Positions 25,806 through 34,627 of a DNA stretch of 64,000 bases are shown here, piece after piece (position 1 is the stretch's first letter; each line of letters opens with the position of its first letter). Origin of the DNA: Sphingomonas sp. Leaf339 (lineage in GTDB: Bacteria > Pseudomonadota > Alphaproteobacteria > Sphingomonadales > Sphingomonadaceae); NCBI RefSeq assembly GCF_001426195.1, contig NZ_LMRS01000061.1, positions 1 to 64,000 of the forward strand, written 5' to 3'. The notes beneath the pieces are model-generated. The model worked only from the letters and a program-made list of their open reading frames with translations, was not told where the DNA came from and did not search any database. Both the position numbers and the translations under genes were made by a program.

Positions 25806-26915
25806 TCAGCGGCGGGCTGCAGGTGCTTCGAACGCCGTCTTCAGCCTTGCGACTGCAAGATCATTCGCCTGCTTGGCGCCGTTCACGACCTTGGCCATGC
25901 CGAAGAACTCATGGGTCACGCCCGGGAAGGTTTTCTGCTCGACCTTGTCACCGCCCGCTCGCATCGCGGCCGCCAACGTCTCGCCATCCGAGCGCAGAGG
26001 ATCGATCTGCGCGTTGATGATCGTCGTCGGCGGCAGCCCACGCAGGTTGGCCGCGACCAAGTTCAGGCGCGTATCCTGCGCATCGGCCTTGCTCGTCTGA
26101 TAATAATAGCCGAACCACGGCAGCATCGCGGCATTCAGCGGCTTCGCGTTCGCCGAATCCCTACGCGAGGGCAGCGTCATGTTGCTATTTGCGATCGGAT
26201 AGACCGAGACGATGTGGCGCGGCATCGTCAGGCCGTTGTCACGCGCGTAGATCGCGGTCGCGACCGCGAGATTGCCGCCAGCGCTCTCGCCGACCGTGGC
26301 GATCCGTGCGGCGTCGCCACCCCAGTTCGCCGCATTCTGCAGCGTCCAGCGATAGGCCGCGGCCGCATCGTCATGCTGCGCCGGAAACTTGAATTCGGGC
26401 GCGTGGCGGTACTCGACGGAGACGACGATCGCGTTGAGCGCCTTGGCCATGGCCCGCGGGGCGGCGTCGTAGGTGTCGACGTCGGCGATGACCCAGCCGC
26501 CGCCATGGTAGTAGACAATGACCGGCATCGGCTTACCACCGGCGGGCGCGTTCGCCGGCTTGTAGATTCGCGCAAACTGCTTGGGGTCGCTGCCGTACGG
26601 CAGGTCCTGTGTCGTGACCGCAGGATCAGGCGCGGTCGACATGCCCTTCTTCTGCATCGCTGCCTTGGCGCCGTCTGCGGCCGAGGGCTGCATGCGAGCT
26701 TCCGCAGGCGTGAGCGTCTCGATCGGCTTTCCGCCGAGCGACGCGAGGGCGTCGAGGACCGACTGCATGTCGGGCGCGGCTTTCGGGGGCTGCACGGATG
26801 TCGCGGGAGGCGGTGGCGGAGCAGGTGCCGTGATCGAGCGGGCTGACTGGGCCAAAGCTGGAACGCCTGCGATCGCGGTCGACGCGGCGATTAGCATTGA
26901 AATGGTTCTGCGCAA
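25806..26915 (-). CDS. Exported alpha/beta hydrolase, HSL-type esterase
   Basis: This 369-residue esterase has a signal peptide (residues 1-~22, ending PALAQ), a Pro/Ala-rich linker, and a hormone-sensitive-lipase-type catalytic domain: YYHGGGWVIAD supplies the oxyanion hole, GESAGGN the nucleophile serine, and THEFFGM the C-terminal histidine. It should cut short-chain esters in the periplasm. It is first in the minus-strand run and divergent from the Crp/Fnr-type regulator about 100 bp away. Confidence 0.88.
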   Translation of the reverse strand: MRRTISMLIAASTAIAGVPALAQSARSITAPAPPPPPATSVQPPKAAPDMQSVLDALASLGGKPIETLTPAEARMQPSAADGAKAAMQKKGMSTAPDPAVTTQDLPYGSDPKQFARIYKPANAPAGGKPMPVIVYYHGGGWVIADVDTYDAAPRAMAKALNAIVVSVEYRHAPEFKFPAQHDDAAAAYRWTLQNAANWGGDAARIATVGESAGGNLAVATAIYARDNGLTMPRHIVSVYPIANSNMTLPSRRDSANAKPLNAAMLPWFGYYYQTSKADAQDTRLNLVAANLRGLPPTTIINAQIDPLRSDGETLAAAMRAGGDKVEQKTFPGVTHEFFGMAKVVNGAKQANDLAVARLKTAFEAPAARR

Positions 26916-27014
26916 AAATCCCTCCTGTAACTATCCGTTGCCCAACCATTGGATGACCTTCAGCGTTTCGGTACGAAAGTAGACGCAAGCGTTTGAGCAA
27001 CGAGGTTCGGGAGT

Positions 27015-27773
27015 ATGAGCGGCGGCATGGATGATGAGGCTTTGACGGCGGATGGGGCGCGCAGGTCAAATGGGCTGCCGTGTGAGGCGAATGCGCTGCT
27101 ACGTCTTTTGAACGACGCTGACCGCGCCGCCCTTGCGCCGCATCTCGAACTGGTGCCGTTCCGCAACGGCGACATGATCGCGCGCGCCGGTGATGCGGCA
27201 GACAGCATCTGCTTCCCGTTGACCGGAATCGCTGCGATACTCGACTCGCTCGAGGGCGATCGCCGCTACGCGGTCGCGCTGGTCGGGAGTGAGGGGTTCA
27301 TCGGGTGGCAGTTGCTGCTCGGCAACGAGCGCTGGTCGCATGACGTGGTGATGAGGGCTGAACACGGCATGGCGATGAGGCTGTCGGCTGCGGCGTTAGA
27401 CGAGATACTGGCCGACCGTCCGACGATCCGAACCGTTCTGCTCCGTTTCGTCGACGTGGTCATGACCCAGATGTCCAGGACGATCGTCTCGTCGCTCGCG
27501 CATTCGATCGAGCGGCGGATGGCGCGCTGGATCCTGCTCTACCACGATCGTGTGCGGGAGGACGACATCTGCATGACGCACGAGGAGTTCAGGCTCATGC
27601 TCGGCGTCCGTCGCAGCAGCGTGACCGATGCTCTTCATAAGCTCGAAGAGGATGAGGCTGTCCGCTCCGTACGCGGGCGCGTGATCGTGCGTGATAGGGA
27701 GCGGCTGCTGCTGCTCGCTGGCGACACCTACGGGTTCGCCGAGGCGGAGTATCGACGCCTACTCGGCCTCTGA
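27015..27773 (+). CDS. Crp/Fnr-family transcriptional regulator
   Basis: This 252-residue regulator has an N-terminal cyclic-nucleotide-like sensor fold (residues ~25-140, VPFRNGDMIARAGDAADSICFPLTGIAAI) and a C-terminal Crp-type winged helix (MTHEEFRLMLGVRRSSVTDALHKLEEDEAV, residues ~185-225). There is no Cys cluster for an iron-sulfur centre, so it is not an Fnr oxygen sensor. It is divergent from the esterase/catalase run and is the likely controller of it, though no operator is evident to me. Confidence 0.88.
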   Translation: MSGGMDDEALTADGARRSNGLPCEANALLRLLNDADRAALAPHLELVPFRNGDMIARAGDAADSICFPLTGIAAILDSLEGDRRYAVALVGSEGFIGWQLLLGNERWSHDVVMRAEHGMAMRLSAAALDEILADRPTIRTVLLRFVDVVMTQMSRTIVSSLAHSIERRMARWILLYHDRVREDDICMTHEEFRLMLGVRRSSVTDALHKLEEDEAVRSVRGRVIVRDRERLLLLAGDTYGFAEAEYRRLLGL

Positions 27774-27887
27774 TCCCATCGGATCGACATACTACCGCAC
27801 CCGGGTGACTCCAGTCGTTGGCTAGACAGCCCCTATCTTCGCCGACTTGCCTTCACAACTAAGCTTGGACGATTAATCAAGATCGAG

Positions 27888-27947
27888 ATGTACGAATGGC
27901 CGCAGTTGGCGCGCGGTAAAAACGTCGCGAATGACCGGAAATGGGTC
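27888..27947 (+). repeat. 60-bp dispersed repeat, copy 4
   Basis: Contains TACGAATGGCCGCAGTTGG and ends GAATGACCGGAAATGGGTC. It lies between the Crp/Fnr gene and the converging SDR gene. Confidence 0.7.
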
Positions 27948-28064
27948 AATTCCGCCGGAGCAGCATAACGATCGCCTACGACCATGGGATGATCGCGTAA
28001 AGAACGTGCCGGCCTAGAAGGCGAGACACGTTCTGATTGCGCGATACCGACAAAATTGGGCTGA

Positions 28065-28850
28065 TTAGTCCTTGGCGCTGCCTGGTTCGGCCATCTTGCG
28101 ATGCTGTTCGGCGAGCACCGAACCGGGAATAACGTTGGCCAGCACGCCCTGGACCTTTGTCATGAACCCGGAGAAAACCGAGGCCTTGCCGCTCATGAGC
28201 GCATTCCAGCCGTCCTTGGCGACGTCCGCCGGGTCGCGCTTGTTCGGATCGGTGCCGACCGACGTGTCGTTCATGTCTGCGCGATCGAAGAATTCGGTGT
28301 CGACCGGCCCCGGCATCAACGTCGTCAACGTGACACCGTCGGCGTCCTTGATTTCGTTGCGAAGCGCCTCGGTAAAGCTGTCGATAAACGCCTTCGAGCC
28401 GTTGTAGACCGCCTGGAATGCACCGGGGATATAACCGGCGACCGACCCGGTCACGAGCACCTTGCCGTCGTTACGTGCGACCATCGCCGGCATAACCTTC
28501 TGAAGAAGGTACAGTGTGCCCGTGATGTTGGTGTCGATCACGTTGCGCCAGTCGTCGACTGCCTGATCGAGAAAGCCATGGCCGAGACCGTGGCCGGCAT
28601 TGGCGCACAGCACGTCCACTTTCCGCCCGCTGGTCGCGGCAAGCAGCGCATCGACGCCCTCGATCGTCGACAGGTCCGCCTCGACCGCGGCGACGTCGGT
28701 GCCGAACTGCTTGAAGTCAGCGGCGGCAGCCTGGATCAGCGGTTCGTTGGCAACGACGAGAATATCGTAGCCGTCCTTCGCGGCCAGCGTGGAAAGTTCG
28801 AAGCCGATGCCCGTCGAGGCACCGGTGATGATTGCGAATTTATTGGCCAT
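28065..28850 (-). CDS. SDR-family oxidoreductase
   Basis: This 261-residue short-chain dehydrogenase has TGASTGIG near the N-terminus, CANAG in place of NNAG, and YNGSK as the catalytic Tyr/Lys motif, followed by a Pro-Gly-Pro segment. I start it at MANKFAIITGAS (28850); an upstream ATG at 28868 would run into the stop of the preceding gene. It lies 14 bp downstream of the alcohol dehydrogenase, in the SRPBCC-ADH-SDR operon. Substrate unknown. Confidence 0.9.
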   Translation of the reverse strand: MANKFAIITGASTGIGFELSTLAAKDGYDILVVANEPLIQAAAADFKQFGTDVAAVEADLSTIEGVDALLAATSGRKVDVLCANAGHGLGHGFLDQAVDDWRNVIDTNITGTLYLLQKVMPAMVARNDGKVLVTGSVAGYIPGAFQAVYNGSKAFIDSFTEALRNEIKDADGVTLTTLMPGPVDTEFFDRADMNDTSVGTDPNKRDPADVAKDGWNALMSGKASVFSGFMTKVQGVLANVIPGSVLAEQHRKMAEPGSAKD

Positions 28851-28864
28851 TGTTTCAGATCCTC

Positions 28865-30043
28865 TCAATTAAAGCCGGGCTTGAGCACGACCTTCGTCAC
28901 TTCGTTCTGGTTGTTCTTGAACATGTCGTAGCCCTTGGGGGCGTCCTCCAGGTCCATGCGGTGCGAGATCAGGAAAGTCGTATCGATTTTGCCCTCCATG
29001 ATCGCGTTGAGCAGCGCGGGCATGTAATGCTGGACGTGCGTCTGGCCGGTCTTGAGCGTCAGCCCCTTTTCCATCAGCGCACCGAGGGGGAACTTGTCGA
29101 TGAACCCGCCATAGACCGCCGGCATCGATACGCGCCCGCCCTTGCGACAAGCGATGATCGCCTGTCGGATCGAATGCGCGCGGTCGGTGCCCAGGAAGGT
29201 CGACGCCTTGATCTGGTCGAGCACGTTGTCGACGAAGAAGCCGTGTGCCTCCAGCCCGACGCTGTCGATCACCGCATCGGGACCGATCCCGCCGGTCATC
29301 ACCATCAACGCCTCGTAGACCGCGCTCTCCTCGTAATTGATCGTCTCCGCGCCGAATTTCTTCGCCAGTTCGAGACGGTGCGGGAAATGGTCTATCGCGA
29401 TGACCCGTTCGGCACCCATCAGGAACGCCGATTGCACCGCGAACAGCCCAACCGGGCCGCAACCCCAAACCGCGACCGTGTCGCCAGGCTCGATCTGCGC
29501 GTTCTCCGCCGCCATCCAACCGGTAGGCAGGATATCCGAGAGGAACAGCACCTTCTCGTCGTCGACGCCGTCGGGAATGACGATCGGCCCGACGTCGCTG
29601 AACGGCACACGGACATATTCGGCCTGGCCGCCCGCATAACCGCCGGTCATGTGGCTATAGCCGAACAAGCCCGACATGGGCTGGCCGTAGAGCTCCTGCG
29701 CGATATCTTGGTTGTCGGCGGGCAAGCCGTTGTCGCACGCCGAATATTGATGCTTGCCGCAATGATAGCAGCTGCCGCACGCGATCGTGAACGGCACGAC
29801 GACCTTCTGGCCCTTTTGCAACGTCGACTTGGCACCGACCTCGACTACTTCGCCCATGAATTCATGGCCGAGGATGTCGCCCGCCTGCATCGTCGGGATG
29901 TAGCCGTCGTATAGATGCAGGTCGGAGCCGCAGATTGCGGTCGCTGTGACCTTGATGATGCAGTCGCGCGGATTGACGATTTCGGGATCGTCGACGGTAT
30001 CGACGCGAACGTCGTGCTTACCATGCCATGCCAAAGCGCGCAT
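28865..30043 (-). CDS. Zinc-dependent alcohol dehydrogenase (formaldehyde-dehydrogenase-like MDR)
   Basis: This 392-residue medium-chain dehydrogenase has CGSDLHLYDGYIP (catalytic zinc Cys), GHEFMGEV (zinc His), a structural-zinc CGSCYHCGKHQYSAC block, and VAVWGCGPVGLFAV for NAD binding. Together with the SDILPTGW segment this points to the glutathione-independent formaldehyde dehydrogenase-like group. The true start is MRALAWHG at 30043; the open frame upstream is Arg-rich and overlaps the SRPBCC gene antiparallel in reading frame only. Its ATG overlaps the SRPBCC stop (TGATG), showing coupling. Confidence 0.9.
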   Translation of the reverse strand: MRALAWHGKHDVRVDTVDDPEIVNPRDCIIKVTATAICGSDLHLYDGYIPTMQAGDILGHEFMGEVVEVGAKSTLQKGQKVVVPFTIACGSCYHCGKHQYSACDNGLPADNQDIAQELYGQPMSGLFGYSHMTGGYAGGQAEYVRVPFSDVGPIVIPDGVDDEKVLFLSDILPTGWMAAENAQIEPGDTVAVWGCGPVGLFAVQSAFLMGAERVIAIDHFPHRLELAKKFGAETINYEESAVYEALMVMTGGIGPDAVIDSVGLEAHGFFVDNVLDQIKASTFLGTDRAHSIRQAIIACRKGGRVSMPAVYGGFIDKFPLGALMEKGLTLKTGQTHVQHYMPALLNAIMEGKIDTTFLISHRMDLEDAPKGYDMFKNNQNEVTKVVLKPGFN

Positions 30044-30624
30044 CAAGCCATCTCCTCTTCGCGTTGCTTGCGGTTCATCGCAGCAGTCGCGATCTCGCCG
30101 GTTTCCATCAGCTGCTTGAAGCGACGTAAGTCGCGACGTGCCTGGATCGCAGGTTCGCGCTGGAACATCTTGGCGATCAGCTTGCCGACCATGCCGGCAG
30201 GCGGATCGTAGGCGATCGTCGCCGTAACGACGGTACCACGCGCGCCGGCGTCCCGGAACTCCACGCGGCCGCTGTTGACGACATCGGCGCCGGGTTCGGA
30301 TCTCCATGCGATCACGCGATCCGCCTCTTCGTCGGTGATGACGGCATCCCATTCCACGGTCTTTCCCGCCGGGGCGCTCACCACCCAATGCGACCGCGTG
30401 GCGTCGATCACATCGATCCTGACGACATTCTCCATGAACGTCGGCAGGTTCGTGAAGTCACGAAAATACGAGAAAACCTCGGCAAGGGGCCTGTTAATGG
30501 TGACCGCACGCCCAACGATTGAATCGCCCTCGCGCTCGGGGATATCACTCGCGGCAAGCGGATCGCCGTGTTTCCATGTGCTTGGCGGTGCATCGTCGCC
30601 ATGTGTCTTGGTATCATCGGTCAT
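30043..30624 (-). CDS. SRPBCC-family protein (cyclase/dehydrase-like)
   Basis: This 193-residue protein carries a START-like SRPBCC fold: VGRAVTINRPLAEVFSYFRDFTNLPTFMENV is the classic beginning, and WDAVITDEEADRVIAWRSEPGADVVNSGRVEF the central sheet. A charged C-terminal helix (RRFKQLMETGEI) follows. I use MTDDTKT at 30624. It is the first gene of the SRPBCC-ADH-SDR operon, whose members often appear together in stress-related clusters of alphaproteobacteria; its ligand is unknown. Confidence 0.85.
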   Translation of the reverse strand: MTDDTKTHGDDAPPSTWKHGDPLAASDIPEREGDSIVGRAVTINRPLAEVFSYFRDFTNLPTFMENVVRIDVIDATRSHWVVSAPAGKTVEWDAVITDEEADRVIAWRSEPGADVVNSGRVEFRDAGARGTVVTATIAYDPPAGMVGKLIAKMFQREPAIQARRDLRRFKQLMETGEIATAAMNRKQREEEMA

Positions 30625-30715
30625 GTGGGATCTCCTGCCGGTTACGTACGGCGCCAAAGCCTCGGTCGTAACGCAGGCCGGCGCGCATGTGCCGTCGCCG
30701 TCCGTTGCGCGTCGG

Positions 30716-31201
30716 TTACATCGTGGAAAGTTCGCTGATGTGTGTCTCCACGACCGGCGCGATCGAGGCTGCGGTCGTTTTGAGCGGCGTCACCGTTCCG
30801 GATTGCGCATAGGCTTGGTGCAGCACCAGCGCGCGCTGATGCGCCGCCTTCTGTTGTTCGACGTACAACCTGTCACGCGCCGTCCCGGTGGTCATGCGCA
30901 GGGCCGCGACGTTCTTGGCACCCATCACGTCGAGCTTAGGCGGCGCAGGGTGCAGGCCAGCGCGTATCGCTGCCGCCTTTACATCAGCAGTCGATTTGGT
31001 GTGGTCAGCGACCATCATAGTGGCAAATGACCGCAGCTTTGTGTTCTTTGTCGATGTGAGCAGCAGACGGCTGGACTGGATTTCATACTGATCGCCGGCA
31101 CCCGCCTTCATCACATAGGTCGGCGCGGGCATCGGGGCCTGCGCAACTGCTGCGACGGCGGGTAGAGCGATCATGACTGCGAACGAAAGACGCTTGATCA
31201 T
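30716..31201 (-). CDS. DUF4142-domain exported protein
   Basis: This 161-residue protein has a Sec signal (MIKRLSFAVMIALPAVAAVAQA) and a DUF4142 four-helix domain: AGAGDQYEIQSSRLLLTSTKNTKLRSFATMMVADHTKS contains the conserved MxxDHxK signature. The start at 31201 follows AGGAGAATGTC. An open frame reaching 31840 upstream is not protein-like. DUF4142 proteins are ferritin-like periplasmic proteins of unknown role, often near stress genes. Confidence 0.85.
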   Translation of the reverse strand: MIKRLSFAVMIALPAVAAVAQAPMPAPTYVMKAGAGDQYEIQSSRLLLTSTKNTKLRSFATMMVADHTKSTADVKAAAIRAGLHPAPPKLDVMGAKNVAALRMTTGTARDRLYVEQQKAAHQRALVLHQAYAQSGTVTPLKTTAASIAPVVETHISELSTM

Positions 31202-31394
31202 GACATTCTCCTGAGAACGCTGCGGCGTGTACTGCCCACAGCTAAAAGTCGAACCGGCCCGAGTTGGCAATGTTCCAGCCTTCGTGATCATCTCAATCTG
31301 GATCAATTCGTTTGGTGACTCTGTCAGGCTTAATGCACGGAATTGTAATAAAGCCAGGTAGGCAGGGCAGCTGCCCGGTCCGCGAAAGCCAGCC

Positions 31395-31690
31395 AGCCCG
31401 TTTCGGTACTTCAACTCGTCGCCTGAGGTGATCCGGCCGGTGGTTCTGATAGACGTCCGCTTTCCCCGGCCCCTACGGAATGTAGAGGACCTCTTGTTCA
31501 AGCGGGGGATCGATATCTGCCGTGAGACGGTGCGGACGTGGTGGAACAGATTCGGGCCGATGTTCGCCGGCGAGGTGCGCCGCAAACGGGTGAGTCGGAT
31601 GCGTGGCTTCCGCCACTGGCGCTGGCATTGGACGAAATATACGTGAAGCTGAGCGGCGAGATGGTCTACCTGTGGCGAGGGGTTCGCGTA
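31395..31690 (+). pseudogene. IS6-family transposase remnant
   Basis: The plus strand reads PEVIRPVVLIDVRFPRPL, RNVEDLLFKRGIDICRETVR and WWNRFGPMFAGEVRRKRVSR, then MRGFRHWRWH, the N-terminal half of an IS6/IS26-type transposase. A shift follows, with DEIYVKLSGEMVYLWRGV in another frame, the DDE-domain start. The C-terminal half and both ends of the element are missing. It is a decayed fragment, wedged between the DUF4142 and CAP-domain genes. Confidence 0.82.
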
Positions 31691-31742
31691 ACACTTACGA
31701 CATCCGTCAAAACACTTTCTGGAATCAGCAAAAGCGACATCT

Positions 31743-32282
31743 TTAAAAGGGCTTTTCGCCAATATAATTGCCGGCTTGGCTGTACCGGCACACCAGTACG
31801 TCCTCCCGCGCGCCACGCGCGATCGCACAGCCAACTGCACGGGTGTCGCGCCACATAATCTGGGTGTAATGATCGACGTCGGCTACACGTCCGGTGGAGC
31901 TATTATTAGGAAATATGCCGGGCTTGAAATAGCGCCCCTCGCGCAACCAGGCATCGATCATCGCTTCGATTGCGAAAGCACCGCGGGTGCCCGCCCACAG
32001 GTTCTCGCCCTCTGGCTGGGCGATGTTTTCGGCCGCGTGCTGAAATGTGCCGGTCGTTGCCAGTCGATCCGCCCACTGCCGTGCGCCAGCCGCCAATTCC
32101 GGGTCCCAGCGTAGAGGCGGAATGCCAAGTGTTGCGCGTTCGCGGTTGTGGATTGCGAGCAGCCGGGCGTCGGCGTTAGAGGTAAGGCCAGTCGACCCCA
32201 CGATGAGGGGCGCCAGTGCCAGAACAGCAACCCGCTCCAGCCACGATATCGCTAACCTTGACACCGATCGCCTGCCCGCCAC
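31743..32282 (-). CDS. CAP/SCP-domain exported protein
   Basis: This 179-residue protein has an N-terminal hydrophobic export segment (residues ~17-35) and a CAP (SCP/PR-1) domain: LLAIHNRERATLGIPPLRWDPELAAGARQWADRLA, then GENLW, and HYTQIMWRDTRAVGCAIA, the conserved His and GC signature. Such proteins are secreted or periplasmic and of uncertain function. It is the last of three exported proteins encoded in a row on the minus strand. Confidence 0.88.
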   Translation of the reverse strand: MAGRRSVSRLAISWLERVAVLALAPLIVGSTGLTSNADARLLAIHNRERATLGIPPLRWDPELAAGARQWADRLATTGTFQHAAENIAQPEGENLWAGTRGAFAIEAMIDAWLREGRYFKPGIFPNNSSTGRVADVDHYTQIMWRDTRAVGCAIARGAREDVLVCRYSQAGNYIGEKPF

Positions 32283-32351
32283 CGCCCGCGCTCCCGCCGT
32301 TCGGGAAACGGCATGGCACCGCGCAGGTAAAAACCGGATTAAACCGGCTGG

Positions 32352-32981
32352 TTAAGCCGCGGGCAGAATGGACACCGGATCGCCACGCCGGACTGATGCA
32401 TAGAGATGGCGGGCGAACGCCTGCGGGACGCCAATGCAGCCATGTGTAGCGGCACCGGCGCGGACAGCGCTGGCATGGATCGCCACGCCGTCACGGGTCA
32501 GTCGCAGCATGTAGGGCATTTCAGCATCATAGAGGGACGAGCGGTGATGAGTTGCGCGAGCGAGGATTGGGAAGGTGCCGGTCGGCGTCGGCTTGCCGTC
32601 GGTGCCGTAAAGAACAATCGCTGTGCCAATCTCATGTTCACCGCGGAACACCGAGATTAGCTGCTTCGACAGGTCGACGCGGATCCAGGTCGTGCCAATA
32701 GGCACGCCATCCTCGTTCCAGCGGAAATCGCCGAACCGCATTGGCCCGCGCGTGTTGAGCAGGCTGCGGACCGGTCGCGTGCCGCCATCAGGCATGGCGA
32801 GCGGCCGAGTGGGGAAGCGGATTCGCGTCCCGTCTGCCACGATCGCGGGTTGGGATATCGATGCATGCTGATCACGCGTACCTCGGTCGCCGCCGCCGCT
32901 TACTGCCGCGCCTACCGTGATCGCGGAGACGCCAGCGATCGCGATCGCCACACCTTGCAAAGTTCTGCCACGCAACGCCAT
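32352..32981 (-). CDS. L,D-transpeptidase (YkuD domain)
   Basis: This 209-residue protein has an N-terminal membrane segment (residues ~8-28) and a YkuD catalytic domain. WIRVDLSKQLISVFRGEHEIGTAIVLYG begins the domain, PTPTGTFPI follows, and IHAS (H169) with THGCIGVP (H180, C182) is the active site. It should form 3-3 cross-links in peptidoglycan or attach proteins to it. It follows the PEP-CTERM gene by 3 bp, so the two are co-transcribed. Confidence 0.9.
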   Translation of the reverse strand: MALRGRTLQGVAIAIAGVSAITVGAAVSGGGDRGTRDQHASISQPAIVADGTRIRFPTRPLAMPDGGTRPVRSLLNTRGPMRFGDFRWNEDGVPIGTTWIRVDLSKQLISVFRGEHEIGTAIVLYGTDGKPTPTGTFPILARATHHRSSLYDAEMPYMLRLTRDGVAIHASAVRAGAATHGCIGVPQAFARHLYASVRRGDPVSILPAA

Positions 32982-32984
32982 GGC

Positions 32985-33644
32985 TCAAGCTACCGGGTGC
33001 CGGCCCGCCGCTGTCGCGCCCGTCAGACGGCGACGGCGAAGGCCGGTGCCCATGGTAAAAAAGCCCATGATCGTCATCAGCCAGGTGGATGGCTCTGGTA
33101 CAGCACTAACCGGGGGCACAACTGGCGTGATCGGCGTCGTACCAACACCGCCGTTGCCGCCACCACCTCCGCCAATCACACCGATGCCCGTGACCGGAGG
33201 GCCCCCGAACGCTACCAAGCCCGGCCCGCCCGGCAGCAACCCGTCACCGACGTTGCCAAAAGCGCCCTGGGGGATATCGAGCAGCGCAAAGACCGGCGGT
33301 CCGGCGGCATCGCCCAGTGGCAGCTCCCCGGGCGGTCGGGTACGCGCTTGCCCCAGCACCCGTTCGGTCGGGCCGGGGGTACGCTTAACCCCCACCTTCA
33401 CGTAGCGCTGCTTCGTTTGGGTCAGCGCTCCGGAGGCGCGCGCGCCCGGCGAGCGAGCGGCAAGGATCGATGCCGGATCGGCAATCGCGACCGCCACTGC
33501 ACTTTCTAGAGCGGTACCGTGCACCGCCAGCATCAGCGCGGGCAGTGTAAGCAATGCCGCGGCCGCTGCCATCGCCAGTCGCCGCCGGGTATGCGGGACG
33601 GCCCCTGTCGATAGCGCCCCGCCTTTTTCACCTTCTGGAAGCAT
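32985..33644 (-). CDS. PEP-CTERM sorting-domain protein
   Basis: This 219-residue protein ends in the sorting signal VPEPSTWLMTIMGFFTMGTG followed by LRRRR, close to the PEPxxWA variant of sphingomonads. An internal N-terminal hydrophobic segment (MAAAAALLTLPALMLAV, residues ~25-42) would drive export, and the middle is Gly/Pro-rich low complexity (GGGGGNGGVG). Exosortase would cut and anchor it at the cell surface. Its function is unknown. It heads a three-gene group with the L,D-transpeptidase and CAP genes. Confidence 0.82.
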   Translation of the reverse strand: MLPEGEKGGALSTGAVPHTRRRLAMAAAAALLTLPALMLAVHGTALESAVAVAIADPASILAARSPGARASGALTQTKQRYVKVGVKRTPGPTERVLGQARTRPPGELPLGDAAGPPVFALLDIPQGAFGNVGDGLLPGGPGLVAFGGPPVTGIGVIGGGGGGNGGVGTTPITPVVPPVSAVPEPSTWLMTIMGFFTMGTGLRRRRLTGATAAGRHPVA

Positions 33645-34021
33645 CCCATCCTCCCTGGCTAAAGACGGCGTTTACGACCGTCCGGCTCACCATACCCTGG
33701 ACGTCAGCCTGAAATGTCGGCTGCGCCATCTTGCATCGTGGTTCTTGCTTTCATAACGAACAACAAGCGGGCCGGTTCGATCCGGAAGCGGTTAATCGTG
33801 TCTCAATCCGAGAAAGAGCAGCTGTAGCGGATAAGACAGAACGCCGCTGTACGGTGACGGCACATTAACCACGTTGGTCAGGATTTGGCTTGCCGTTGGA
33901 CTTGGTCGAGCAACGATGTTCAAATGTTGTGAAAAGCGTAAAGCAGCGTTTTAAGCTGGCATCTCTATACTTGGCAAAACGTAGCCAGGGGTTTTGTCAA
34001 AGCTAATGCACTGGCTGATAA
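33645..34021. other. Intergenic stretch without a gene
   Basis: About 380 bp upstream of the PEP-CTERM gene hold no frame with recognisable protein character. It is comparatively AT-rich in its second half (around 33900-34010) and probably contains the promoter of the PEP-CTERM group, but I cannot place it. Confidence 0.5.
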
Positions 34022-34332
34022 TCAGGGAAGGGTAGGCGGGGGTACCCGCTTGATGCGATCGAGCGGATAGGACCGAAGCCAGTCAGTGTCGAACAGGCCC
34101 ATCATGCGGTCTCTCCAGAAGCGAGATTGCGCTTGTGCGTGCGGCCGATCTGAAAGCCGAGATGCAACACGAGCCATTGAAGTTCAAAGAACCACACCTC
34201 GCCTTCGCCGGCATGGCCAAGATCGATCTAATCCATGCGCTCGACGCAGATCGGTCCCCAGTTATGCCAGGGCTCGGTGGCGGTGATGATCTTCCGGCTG
34301 ATGCTCACAGGAATTTTCCGATCTGAGAACAT
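34022..34332 (-). pseudogene. Two short overlapping frames, possibly a decayed gene pair
   Basis: An ATG at 34332 opens a frame MFSDRKIPVSISRKIITATE that reaches a TAG at 34230-34228 and continues open behind it with protein-like sequence (GEGEVWFFELQWLVLHLGFQ) to a TGA at 34104. That TGA overlaps ATGA of a second 27-residue frame (MMGLFDTDWLRSYPLDRIKR). The overlap and sequence look like a real gene pair with one nonsense mutation. I do not recognise either. Confidence 0.35.
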
Positions 34333-34405
34333 GCGTTGAAACCGAGAGGCGAAAGAGGCTGCCGGGCGTTATTCCGGTCCCCGCCAATCGCGCCAGGAGA
34401 GCGAC

Positions 34406-34621
34406 ATGCCCGATACGAACGATACGGCCCACGAACCTGACAACTTCGGCGATCTGCCGATCCAGCCAACCGGTTCGGGCGTCGCCGATCTCGAAGTCGC
34501 TTACGAGCAGATGCGGCTTGCCGAGGAAGACGGCGGTGTGACCGCTGCCACCAGCGCCGACGAGATCACGCCTACAGAAGATACCGAGGACGCCGCCGAT
34601 AGCGCCGCGCACCCCAGCTGA
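34406..34621 (+). CDS. Small acidic protein of unknown function
   Basis: This 71-residue, strongly acidic protein (MPDTNDTAHEPDNFGDLPIQ) is rich in Asp, Glu, Ala and Thr and has no membrane segment. CAGGAGAG lies a few bases before the ATG. A second small gene starts 6 bp after its stop and a strong hairpin follows that one, which supports a real two-gene transcript. I do not recognise a family. Confidence 0.6.
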   Translation: MPDTNDTAHEPDNFGDLPIQPTGSGVADLEVAYEQMRLAEEDGGVTAATSADEITPTEDTEDAADSAAHPS

Positions 34622-34627
34622 TCCGAC

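Noticed and set aside
30044..30388. N-terminal extension of the alcohol dehydrogenase
   Set aside because: Arg-rich sequence unlike the family, overlapping the SRPBCC gene; the family start MRALAWHG lies at 30043.
31202..31840. N-terminal extension of the DUF4142 protein
   Set aside because: The proper signal peptide starts at 31201; the extension runs antisense through the IS6 remnant.
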